Below, one piece after another: positions 1 to 5,314 of a stretch of DNA of 9,997 nucleotides. How positions within the stretch are numbered: position 1 is the first letter of the stretch; the number at the start of each line of letters is the position of its first letter. The translations under genes and the position numbers were made by a program. The stretch comes from Candidatus Woesearchaeota archaeon. Its GTDB lineage: Archaea; Nanobdellota; Nanobdellia; Woesearchaeales; JACPBV01. Where the stretch lies: assembly GCA_016180165.1 (NCBI GenBank), contig JACPBU010000002.1, forward strand, positions 1 to 9,997, written 5' to 3'. Below the pieces are notes generated by a model, which saw nothing but the letters and a program-made list of their open reading frames with translations, was not told where the DNA came from and made no database searches.

Positions 1-551
1 TTTACGGCTATTGCAGCTACTGGCGAGAGAATCCTTTTTTCCATCACAATGGTGCAGTTGCAGGGCAGCTTTTTCTTTGCCCTAAGCAATGCTTTCTTCC
101 CTGTTTCCTTATGCTGCTCCTCAATGCCCAAAGAAAAGAGAATTTTGCCCTTCCAGACCTGGGCAGCACGGCCGATAGGCTTGCCGAATGAATGCGACAT
201 CCCGGTGGAGAAACGGTCAGCGCCAGCGCCGGCTGCAAGAGGATTTTCCCTCAGGATATGGAAAGGATACATCCTGACCTGAAAAAAATAGTTTTGGGTC
301 CCAGCAACTGTCTCAAGGATCTTATTGGCTGTCACTCTGGCGCTTTCAATGGCATTATCCCTGATCTGGATGTCAGCCTTGGAAATCAGGTGCATGTATA
401 AAGAGAATTTCCTGACCTGGTTGCCGGTCACAAACCTTGCAATCCTCTTATGCGGTGCGACCTTAACATATGAGAGCTTCTTGTATTTTGAGATGCGGGT
501 ATAAGGCCTTTCCAACTTCCTATATGCGATAAATTTCCTTATTCTTGCCAT
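1..551 (-). CDS. rpl10e: Ribosomal protein L10e (uL16), 3' end cut by window edge
   Basis: Large-subunit ribosomal protein of the archaeal/eukaryotic L10e (uL16) family, which lies near the peptidyl-transferase and tRNA-binding region of the 50S subunit. The reading frame starts at ATG 551-549 with MARIRKFIAYRKLERPYTR and stays open for 183 codons to the left edge. Family hallmarks are visible: QIRDNAIESARV near residue 62, the YPFHILREN stretch near 95-103, and AAGAGADRFSTGM near 106-118, followed by a basic C-terminal half ending in a TIVMEKR-like segment. Archaeal members are usually about 165-185 residues, so only the last few residues are probably missing. A TATA-like element centred about 29 nt upstream suggests a short or absent leader, and there is no Shine-Dalgarno sequence. 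The gene lies in tandem with, and downstream of, the unknown gene at 700-1272, but it has its own promoter. The family call is secure; the stop codon is not in the window. Confidence 0.95.
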   Translation of the reverse strand, partial: MARIRKFIAYRKLERPYTRISKYKKLSYVKVAPHKRIARFVTGNQVRKFSLYMHLISKADIQIRDNAIESARVTANKILETVAGTQNYFFQVRMYPFHILRENPLAAGAGADRFSTGMSHSFGKPIGRAAQVWKGKILFSLGIEEQHKETGKKALLRAKKKLPCNCTIVMEKRILSPVAAIAV

Positions 552-574
552 GCGGGCTTAAGGGGGATGGGGAT

Positions 575-586
575 GGTTTTTAAATG
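575..586 (-). promoter_or_regulatory. TATA box of rpl10e
   Basis: Read on the minus strand this is CATTTAAAAACC, an AT-rich TATA-like element in otherwise G/C-rich DNA. Its centre is about 29 nt upstream of the rpl10e ATG. With the usual archaeal TATA-to-start distance of roughly 25 nt, transcription would begin almost at the start codon, giving a near-leaderless mRNA. The position is read from sequence; function is inferred. Confidence 0.55.
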
Positions 587-654
587 TTACTGAATGGCGA
601 TTGGAAACGGCATTTTGAGGGAAAATGAAATTGTATGAAGTGTGAGATTTTGGG

Positions 655-672
655 TCAAATGAAAAAGAATTT
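655..672 (-). terminator. Possible T-tract terminator after the 700-1272 gene
   Basis: On the minus strand, about 30 nt past the stop codon of the 700-1272 gene, the sequence reads AAATTCTTTTTCATTTGA, with a run of five T's inside a T-rich stretch. Archaeal termination commonly uses such U-tracts without a strong hairpin. It also precedes the separate rpl10e promoter, so termination here makes sense. The evidence is weak. Confidence 0.3.
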
Positions 673-699
673 GCCAGGAAGGATGGGGAAAGAGCCCAT

Positions 700-1272
700 T
701 CAATCCTTTGGCCTTATCAGACTCTCTATCTCTCCACACCCGCGCTCAATCTCCCCTATCAATTCTGCCAGGCATGTATCGCCTTTGTCTGTCGGGATAT
801 CTTCAAGATAAAATGCGTAAATCTTTTCTCCATCTTCTTCAGCAGTATATAAGTGAACCTCCGAATACGGTTTTATCCGGCTCATGTTACAGCCTAAGAC
901 GGCAGGGCGAAAGAGAAGCCCCATGTCAAGCTGGCCGTCATTACAATCAACATATGCTTCTGGCAGATTGCAATCTTCGTAAGTGAAAAAAAAGGCAAGT
1001 AGGAATCCTGCTGGCATCTGCGGCTGCATATGAGAAAAGAACGTGTTTAATGCAATTTCGCTGACTCGGTGAGGAAGAAATTCCTGGTTTTCTACACTGA
1101 TTGTTCCCGGTTTTCCATCACAAGGCATACTTGTTTCCCTGTAAAGGCCGAACGGAACTGGCTTTTCGCCCTGTTTGGCTAAGTAAAGGCCAGCGATAGT
1201 CTTTGAGAGGTAATCTTCCGGAGACAAACCAAATCTTTTGGACAACTCTATTACAATATTTCCTGAGTTCAT
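700..1272 (-). CDS. Unrecognised protein, 190 aa
   Basis: I do not recognise this protein. It begins MNSGNIVIELSKRFGLSPED and ends EIESLIRPKD. It has no obvious signal peptide and no clear membrane segment; the most hydrophobic stretch is GFLLAFFFTY near residues 88-97, which is too short to span a membrane confidently. It is mildly acidic and has six scattered cysteines (in MPCDG, EDCNL, VDCND, LGCNM, DTCLA and RGCGE) that form no CxxC metal site. The balanced residue composition and a correctly placed TATA box about 25 nt upstream argue that it is a real, probably leaderless, gene and not a shadow. It is divergent from the unknown gene at 1377-2177, with 104 bp between the two start codons. 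Function is unknown. Confidence 0.7.
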   Translation of the reverse strand: MNSGNIVIELSKRFGLSPEDYLSKTIAGLYLAKQGEKPVPFGLYRETSMPCDGKPGTISVENQEFLPHRVSEIALNTFFSHMQPQMPAGFLLAFFFTYEDCNLPEAYVDCNDGQLDMGLLFRPAVLGCNMSRIKPYSEVHLYTAEEDGEKIYAFYLEDIPTDKGDTCLAELIGEIERGCGEIESLIRPKD

Positions 1273-1291
1273 ACAGAGAGAGATTCACATG

Positions 1292-1303
1292 AGTTTAAAA
1301 AAC
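1292..1303 (-). promoter_or_regulatory. TATA box of the 700-1272 gene
   Basis: On the minus strand this reads GGTTTTTTAAAC, a TATA-like element about 25 nt upstream of the ATG at 1272. That spacing predicts a leaderless transcript. It lies in the 104-bp region shared with the divergent gene at 1377. Confidence 0.5.
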
Positions 1304-1343
1304 CTGCTGGCTAAAACTGTTCCTTCTCCCGTATGCCCTACAA

Positions 1344-1356
1344 AGTTTAATAAATC
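1344..1356 (+). promoter_or_regulatory. TATA box of the 1377-2177 gene
   Basis: The sequence AGTTTAATAAATC is AT-rich and centred about 27 nt upstream of ATG 1377. This supports that ATG as the start of a leaderless transcript over later in-frame ATGs. The stretch between the box and the ATG is C-rich and has no Shine-Dalgarno sequence. Confidence 0.55.
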
Positions 1357-1376
1357 CCCCTCAACTCCCCCCAGGC

Positions 1377-2177
1377 ATGGGAAGATTTGGGAGGAGGCCT
1401 ATACCTGGAGAAAGGGCTGGATCGGGCAGTAGAAAGATTTTCAAGGAAATGAGGCATGGAAGGTGTCCCGAGAGGAAATCTTTTAAGGCAGCAAGAGCTG
1501 GCCTCGGGATTCAGAGATTAAATCAATTGGAAGCGTCTATTCAAGGGGAGCATGAACCACATGCACTCGATTTATTGCAAAAACAATATGCAGGATTAGC
1601 CGCCAGCCTGAGACCGGAATTATTCTCCCGAAGTGAAATACAGGGATTTGTTAGGCACAGCGATTTTGGTGATCAAGATGCCATTCAGAAGATTATTGAT
1701 AATAATCACTTTGGAAGGAGGCCTGATTTTCTGCCTTTACATCATCTTGTGAAATTGCTTGGAAACGGGAAAAATAATGAGGCTTCTGAACCTGAGTTCG
1801 TCTATCTCCTTGGCTCAACGCAAAATGGCACCATTCCAGACTCAAATTTGCGAAATCTCAGGGCGCTAGAATATTTCCTGCTTACTTTTGGCGGGAGGGT
1901 TGCTCCCGGGCATCGCCTCGATTTAAAAATTTACGGTGAAAGGATCCAGATAAATTATCCCGGAAAGATCGAGACCCCCTATAAGGATGAAGTGGTTGTT
2001 CCATTGAGAAAAACCCTGAAGGAGCACGGGATTGAACCATTCCCCTTATACTGCCTATCTCAAATCAGGTCGGGCCAGCATAGGGTGGGAATGTGTTTGG
2101 ACATCGTGACGGAGGAAAGGGAGCTGAGGCCTGAATTTGGAGACCCAAAAACTGTTCTCTTTTCTTATCTTTATTAG
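1377..2177 (+). CDS. Unrecognised protein with basic N-terminus, 266 aa
   Basis: I do not recognise this protein. The first 48 or so residues are rich in arginine, lysine and glycine (starting MGRFGRRPIPGERAG) and look disordered or nucleic-acid-binding. The rest looks globular, with a hydrophobic FVYLLGS segment, an FLLTFGGR segment, and a C-terminal half with alternating hydrophobic patches (LDLKIYGERIQINY) that suggests beta strands. No membrane span, signal peptide or metal-binding motif is evident. The start at 1377 is supported by the TATA box about 27 nt upstream. An internal ATG at 1449 would remove most of the basic tail and cannot be excluded. The gene is divergent from the orphan at 700-1272, and the next gene (2328) has its own promoter, so this one is probably monocistronic. 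Any nucleic-acid role is speculation from the basic tail. Confidence 0.68.
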   Translation: MGRFGRRPIPGERAGSGSRKIFKEMRHGRCPERKSFKAARAGLGIQRLNQLEASIQGEHEPHALDLLQKQYAGLAASLRPELFSRSEIQGFVRHSDFGDQDAIQKIIDNNHFGRRPDFLPLHHLVKLLGNGKNNEASEPEFVYLLGSTQNGTIPDSNLRNLRALEYFLLTFGGRVAPGHRLDLKIYGERIQINYPGKIETPYKDEVVVPLRKTLKEHGIEPFPLYCLSQIRSGQHRVGMCLDIVTEERELRPEFGDPKTVLFSYLY

Positions 2178-2242
2178 AAAGGCGATAAATCTCCATTTCT
2201 TTATCAAATTTAAGATATTCCAATAACAAACTCTTCAGTTTC

Positions 2243-2293
2243 GGGAAAACAAAAAGAAAGGGAAAACAAAAAGAAAGGGAAAACAAAAAGAAA
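2243..2293 (+). repeat. Three exact tandem copies of a 17-bp purine-rich repeat
   Basis: The unit GGGAAAACAAAAAGAAA occurs three times head to tail without mismatch (2243-2259, 2260-2276, 2277-2293). The array ends two bases before the TATA element of the membrane-protein gene, so it covers the BRE position and the upstream activating region. The periodicity of 17 bp is about 1.6 helical turns. It could be an iterated regulator-binding site, a slippage-prone variable tract tuning promoter strength, or a bent A-tract. The copy count is read directly; the role is inferred. Confidence 0.9.
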
Positions 2294-2294
2294 A

Positions 2295-2304
2295 CTATTT
2301 AAAC
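2295..2304 (+). promoter_or_regulatory. TATA box of the 2328-3062 gene
   Basis: CTATTTAAAC, with core TATTTAAA at 2296-2303, is centred about 28 nt upstream of ATG 2328. This predicts a leaderless transcript. It directly abuts the 17-bp tandem repeat array. Confidence 0.6.
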
Positions 2305-2327
2305 ATGCGCCAGATATCCATAGTGAG

Positions 2328-3062
2328 ATGGAAATGAAACCAGCTGAGCAGAAAAGATTCTTTTCAAAAAAGAGAGTGCTGTTCATCATCCTGTTTGCTG
2401 CGCTGGCGTTTGCTGCCAAGAAGATCAACTTTTCAGCGCTTGTCGGCGAGCCTAACCAGTTCTTTACCCTCTTCCAGTTTTTTGGGCCGATCGCAGGCTC
2501 ATTCTTAGGCCCGATTGTCGGGGGCGTTTCGGTGCTGCTGACGGAGATCGCAGATTTCTTCATAATGGGGAAAGGCTATTCTGCCGTCAATCTGGCCAGG
2601 CTGCTGCCCATGGTGTTTGCTGCCTATTATTTTGGGATGAAGAAGAAAAATGCGATTGGGGTAGCTGTTCCGCTTCTGGCGATTGCTGCATTTGTGCTGC
2701 ATCCTGCCGGCAGGGAAGCATGGTTCTTTTCATTGTTTTGGACAATCCCAGTCATAGTCAGGATTCTGCCTGACAAGTTTGCAAATAATGCTGTCTTTAA
2801 GGGCTTAGGAGCCACGTTCACTGCGCATTCTGTCGGCGGAGCAGTTTGGGTCTGGGCGGTGCCGATGACGCCGGAACAATGGGTAGCTTTGATTCCCGTC
2901 GTCATCTATGAAAGGCTAATGTTTACCGGCGGGATTGTTGCGTCCTATCTTGTGATGAACACGCTTCTTGATAAATTAGCGGCTAATTTCAGATGGAGCC
3001 TGCCTGAATTGCATATCAATCCGGATTGGGTTATTTCTAAGAAAAATTTTGGGATGCGATAG
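2328..3062 (+). CDS. Polytopic membrane protein, ECF-type S-component-like
   Basis: Integral membrane protein of 244 residues with about six to seven hydrophobic spans (roughly 16-32, 45-76, 86-103, 109-125, 132-147, 159-178 and 185-213). The N-terminal tail is lysine-rich (EQKRFFSKKR) and probably cytoplasmic. The glycine/proline-rich segment FGPIAGSFLGPIVGG (52-66) followed by TEIADF (72-77), and the overall size and span number, resemble substrate-binding S components of energy-coupling factor (vitamin or metal) transporters. That assignment is tentative. Further landmarks are FTAHSVGG (164-171), the PMTPEQW loop (179-185) and an ERLMFTGG membrane segment (195-202). No ATPase or EcfT gene is adjacent, so any energising module would be elsewhere, as is usual for group II ECF systems. 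An alternative ATG lies six bases downstream at 2334; the TATA distance fits 2328 slightly better. Substrate is unknown. Confidence 0.8.
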   Translation: MEMKPAEQKRFFSKKRVLFIILFAALAFAAKKINFSALVGEPNQFFTLFQFFGPIAGSFLGPIVGGVSVLLTEIADFFIMGKGYSAVNLARLLPMVFAAYYFGMKKKNAIGVAVPLLAIAAFVLHPAGREAWFFSLFWTIPVIVRILPDKFANNAVFKGLGATFTAHSVGGAVWVWAVPMTPEQWVALIPVVIYERLMFTGGIVASYLVMNTLLDKLAANFRWSLPELHINPDWVISKKNFGMR

Positions 3063-3302
3063 GGTTTAATAAAAGTTTAAAGATGCATCTTCTTCTTCAC
3101 TAAAAATACCTGCATAGCCCAAGTAGAAATGAGCCATTTATCTATCGTTATATAAGGCTCTTTGGTATAACAGAAGTATATATATCAAAATGGGAAAAAA
3201 TCACCTCAAAAATTTATACTTACGGACAATAATAATTGTACAATTGTTGTCCGTTCGTAATAAGCAAACGACATATTATTGTCTAAATATTTGTGTCGTT
3301 TG
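3063..3302. other. AT-rich convergent intergenic region
   Basis: No protein gene is visible between the membrane-protein gene and the pyrF-like gene. It holds a perfect 12-bp palindrome AAGATGCATCTT (3080-3091) just after the membrane-protein stop, an imperfect inverted repeat with arms GAGCC (3131-3135) and GGCTC (3156-3160), a TATA-like AGTATATATAT near 3175-3185, and the two large inverted repeats listed separately. It probably serves termination of both converging genes. A small RNA starting near 3207 is possible but only speculative. Confidence 0.5.
3222..3254. repeat. Inverted repeat / hairpin 1
   Basis: Outer arms ACGGACAA (3222-3229) and TTGTCCGT (3247-3254) are perfectly complementary. 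They enclose a perfect 12-bp palindrome AATTGTACAATT (3234-3245), offset by a small asymmetric bulge. As DNA it resembles a dyad operator. As RNA it could fold into a long stem transcribed from either side, downstream of the pyrF-like gene on the minus strand. Confidence 0.75.
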
Positions 3303-3304
3303 CT
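3263..3304. repeat. Inverted repeat / hairpin 2 at the pyrF-like stop codon
   Basis: Perfect 11-bp arms AGCAAACGACA (3263-3273) and TGTCGTTTGCT (3294-3304) flank a 20-nt AT-rich loop. The right arm overlaps the TAG stop (3305-3303) of the minus-strand gene, so its mRNA would form this stem right at the stop. The likely role is 3'-end formation or stabilisation. The loop segment 3274-3283 is an exact reverse complement of 3225-3234 in hairpin 1. Confidence 0.75.
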
Positions 3305-4007
3305 ATATTATTGCCTTAACCATCTCTTTTGCCGCCTTGTTGAAATTCTTTGAGGTGTAGAGGGCTCTGCCGACTATGGCATGGAATCGGTCACCTGCTA
3401 TTTTTCCGGATTCACTGAGCTTACCGCCCTGCTCGATAAAGCCTGGAGAGTAGAATGTGGCTCTCAGCCCGAAGCTTTCTAAAAATCGCCTGTATTCTGC
3501 AATCATGAATGGCTTGTTGCCGGGAACGACAAAATCATTGACGCCAAGATTTGCAGCAATCTTGTAGATCTTTTTTGGGGCCATGTTCTCGATAAAGCCG
3601 CCTGAGCGCTGAAGAAAGCCATGATGAGTCATCTCGCCGCCAACAATGACGCCAAGCTTCTCCTTGAACGCAGCCCTTATCCATTTTTCTTCTGTTATGG
3701 GGCCTGCGAGCGGAAAGAGAATCACATAATCAACGCCCCTGACTGCTTTCATGAAGCGGTCTCCCATCTCGGGGATATCTGTGGCGGCCTTCTGGTGGTC
3801 ATAGATGATAGGCAATGAGGTAAATTTCCTGATGGATTTGATCACTTCTTTGATGCCATTCCTGATAACCAGCTCAAACCCAATCTTATAAGCGCCGATG
3901 CCTTCGACTTTGCAGGTTTCTTTGACAAGCTTTTCCAAAACCTTGAGATCAGGGAAGTCACAGGCAGGAATAATGCTCCTCTGAAGCTTCAGATGCACCA
4001 TAACCAT
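3303..4007 (-). CDS. pyrF: Orotidine 5'-phosphate decarboxylase family protein
   Basis: Member of the OMP decarboxylase superfamily, whose classical reaction converts OMP to UMP in the last step of de novo pyrimidine synthesis. The 234-residue protein fits the family size. SIIPACDFPD opens the barrel (11-20), and IIYDHQKAATDIPEMG (67-82) corresponds to the Asp-Lys-Asp catalytic segment. The C-terminal IVGRALY (211-217) matches the phosphate-binding IVGR-Y motif with R214. QGGKLSESGKIAGDRFHAIVG agrees with the phosphate-binding end of the barrel. An oddity is that catalytic residues D70, K73 and D77 are spaced DxxKxxxD, whereas the textbook archaeal enzyme has DxKxxD, so this is a divergent subfamily. 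ATG codons at 4007 and 4001 are both possible: the TATA box fits a transcript starting near 4001, while AAAGGA upstream gives a 6-nt Shine-Dalgarno spacing to 4001. No other pyrimidine gene is adjacent. Confidence 0.85.
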   Translation of the reverse strand: MVMVHLKLQRSIIPACDFPDLKVLEKLVKETCKVEGIGAYKIGFELVIRNGIKEVIKSIRKFTSLPIIYDHQKAATDIPEMGDRFMKAVRGVDYVILFPLAGPITEEKWIRAAFKEKLGVIVGGEMTHHGFLQRSGGFIENMAPKKIYKIAANLGVNDFVVPGNKPFMIAEYRRFLESFGLRATFYSPGFIEQGGKLSESGKIAGDRFHAIVGRALYTSKNFNKAAKEMVKAII

Positions 4008-4021
4008 TCCTTTATAATCCC

Positions 4022-4032
4022 TCTTTAAATAC
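4022..4032 (-). promoter_or_regulatory. TATA box of the pyrF-like gene
   Basis: On the minus strand this reads AGTATTTAAAG, centred about 20-26 nt upstream of the two candidate start codons (4007 and 4001). The distance best fits a transcript starting at or just before ATG 4001. Confidence 0.55.
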
Positions 4033-4250
4033 TTTCGTTATTATTGGGGAGGGAGGAAAAGTTGCTTCCCGGCTGAAAAAGGGGATTTTTAGGCTGCATT
4101 TCCAGATGAAATGCCTCAAGCATCATCATGTGCTTAAAACAGTTTATCCTGTACTCAAACAGCCATTTGAAAATCACCGACAATGCATGAATGGAGAGGA
4201 TTTTTCTCTCTCGACAGGTATTTTCAGAATGCTGAATGAATACATTATCC
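4033..4250. other. Divergent intergenic region with a short hairpin
   Basis: This region lies between the divergent pyrF-like and YkgJ-like genes. A perfect hairpin with arms GCATTTC (4096-4102) and GAAATGC (4108-4114) and a 5-nt loop is the only clear structure. A short open frame from 4106 to 4294 overlaps the promoter and start of the downstream gene and looks non-coding. I see nothing else supportable. Confidence 0.4.
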
Positions 4251-4266
4251 CGAAAGGTTTATTAAA
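4251..4266 (+). promoter_or_regulatory. BRE plus TATA box of the YkgJ-like gene
   Basis: CGAAA (4251-4255) resembles the archaeal TFB recognition element. It lies two bases before TTTATTAAA (4258-4266), whose centre is 25 nt upstream of ATG 4287. This is the most canonical promoter in the window and predicts a leaderless mRNA. Confidence 0.65.
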
Positions 4267-4286
4267 TTTGATGGGAAATCCCTCTT

Positions 4287-4664
4287 ATGCTTGATCCGGA
4301 ATCATTCAGATGCACCAAATGCGGCGAATGCTGCAAGAGCACTATCGTCTGGGTAACTGAAAAAGACATCAGGAAGATTGAAGGCATAGGGTTTAAGCGC
4401 CAGGCTTTTGCCGAGCGAGACCCTCATCTTGGGCCGAATGTGTCTGTGCTCAGGAAGAAAGAATTCGGGGGGGCATGCGTTTTCCTCAAAGAATCTGATG
4501 ACGGAATTTATTCCTGCTCAATCTACAAGCACAGGCCGGAGGTCTGCAGGCAGTATCCCTTCTTCGGCTTTCCTGTTGAAGACTGCAAACCCGCAACATT
4601 TTTAAAGGCAATGGCAAACCACCAAATATCCAAAAACATCAACGTCAAGTTTGCCCAGCGATGA
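4287..4664 (+). CDS. YkgJ family cysteine-cluster protein
   Basis: Small cysteine-rich protein of the YkgJ (CxCxxCC, formerly UPF0153) family, probably binding zinc or an iron-sulfur cluster. The biochemical role of most members is unestablished. The 125-residue sequence has the N-terminal cluster C9-x2-C12-x2-C15-C16 (in RCTKCGECCK) and further cysteines at C64 (GACVFL), C77 (YSCSIY), C87 (EVCRQYPFF) and C100. The CSIYKHRPEVCRQYPF stretch is the most diagnostic part. It is cytoplasmic, with no signal or membrane segment. The start is set by a BRE/TATA pair 25 nt upstream and by the usual position of the cluster near the N-terminus. It is divergent from the pyrF-like gene and separated by about 220 bp from the rps6e operon, so it is probably monocistronic. 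Confidence 0.87.
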   Translation: MLDPESFRCTKCGECCKSTIVWVTEKDIRKIEGIGFKRQAFAERDPHLGPNVSVLRKKEFGGACVFLKESDDGIYSCSIYKHRPEVCRQYPFFGFPVEDCKPATFLKAMANHQISKNINVKFAQR

Positions 4665-4743
4665 CTGCCTGAATGCCGGAAACTAGCCACCATATAAAAA
4701 TCATTTTTGGGTGAACGACATCTTATTGACGGTGTTGGTTATG

Positions 4744-4789
4744 TTTAGGCTATATGCATTTTGGGTTAGATTTATTTTAGGTTATATGC
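4744..4789 (+). repeat. Imperfect direct repeat upstream of rps6e, possible promoter
   Basis: TTTAGGCTATATGC (4744-4757) and TTTAGGTTATATGC (4776-4789) match at 13 of 14 positions with a 32-bp period, about three helical turns. Each copy contains TATATG and the second follows an AT-rich TTTATTTTAGG. They may be tandem promoter elements or paired operator sites for the ribosomal operon. Use of either would give an mRNA leader of roughly 70-100 nt. A short dyad ACATAA-gca-TTATGT (4822-4836) lies within that leader. Confidence 0.45.
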
Positions 4790-4865
4790 GAGCATTAGGG
4801 TATTGAAGAATCTGATGTTAAACATAAGCATTATGTCAAATATGAATCTAAAGATACACATGAGC

Positions 4866-4871
4866 GGAGGG
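4866..4871 (+). promoter_or_regulatory. Shine-Dalgarno sequence of rps6e
   Basis: GGAGGG matches the anti-Shine-Dalgarno end of 16S rRNA. It is 2-3 nt from ATG 4874 and 11-12 nt from ATG 4883. The second, with family homology, is the likelier start although the spacing is long. This contrasts with the apparently leaderless genes elsewhere in the window. Confidence 0.6.
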
Positions 4872-4882
4872 AAATGAATCAC

Positions 4883-5308
4883 ATGGCAAGCTTTAAAGTA
4901 TGCATCGCAGACCCAAAGACGGGAAAGACATTCCAAAAGGAAATAAAAGACCAGGAGGCCCAGGGCTTCATCGGGATGAATATCGGTGAGGAAGTCAAAG
5001 GAGATGGCTTTGGCCTTGAGGGATATTCCCTTGCCATAACCGGCGGCTCTGACTTCTGCGGCTTTCCCATGAGAAAAGGGATTCTCGGGATCCGAAAAAA
5101 GATAACATCAATCGGCGGTGTTGGCTTCCGCTCAATCAAAAAGGGGACAAAGCTCAGGAAGACCGTCTGCGGGCATAAAATCAATGATAAGATTTCTCAA
5201 ATCAACCTGAAAATAGCTGCTGCAGGGCAAAAGCCGCTTGAAGAGCTGTTCCCACAGAAGCCCAAAGAAGAAAAGGCTGAGGCCGGAGCGGAAAAGCCAG
5301 CTAAGTAA
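4883..5308 (+). CDS. rps6e: Ribosomal protein S6e
   Basis: Small-subunit ribosomal protein eS6, found in archaea and eukaryotes. From ATG 4883 the protein is 141 residues, with the typical opening MASFKVCIADPKTGKTFQ. It also has the family signature GGSDFCGFPMRKG (about residues 54-66) and a basic GFRSIKKGTKLRKTVCG segment. The last 25 or so residues (from EELFPQKP) form a Lys/Glu/Ala-rich, probably disordered tail. An upstream in-frame ATG at 4874 would add MNH; I prefer 4883 because family members begin with MA-x-FK and because the Shine-Dalgarno sequence sits too close to 4874. The aIF2gamma gene starts 6 nt after the stop, an arrangement common in archaea and presumably one transcript. 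The call is secure. Confidence 0.95.
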   Translation: MASFKVCIADPKTGKTFQKEIKDQEAQGFIGMNIGEEVKGDGFGLEGYSLAITGGSDFCGFPMRKGILGIRKKITSIGGVGFRSIKKGTKLRKTVCGHKINDKISQINLKIAAAGQKPLEELFPQKPKEEKAEAGAEKPAK

Positions 5309-5314
5309 GCCTCC

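Noticed and set aside
2065..2563. Minus-strand open frames with repeated FPFLF-type phenylalanine-rich segments
   Set aside because: The repeats are simply the reverse reading of the 17-bp tandem array and the frames overlap the start of the membrane-protein gene.
3222..3304. The two inverted repeats as ends of a miniature transposable element or as a CRISPR remnant
   Set aside because: The arms of the two hairpins differ from each other, no target-site duplication is visible, and there is no regular repeat-spacer spacing or cas gene.
4090..4130. Possible C/D-box guide RNA on the minus strand (ATGATGA at 4129-4123)
   Set aside because: Only a box C match is present; I find no box D (CTGA) at suitable spacing nor an internal C'/D' pair, and the motif is part of a short CAT repeat.
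4106..4294. Open frame of 62 codons on the plus strand
   Set aside because: It overlaps the BRE/TATA pair and the start of the YkgJ-like gene in another frame, has no promoter or ribosome-binding site, and its composition looks random.
4694..4710. AAAAATCATTTTT as a terminator after the YkgJ-like gene
   Set aside because: An A/T-only five-base-pair stem is too weak to call; it may still contribute a T-tract but I do not list it as a feature.
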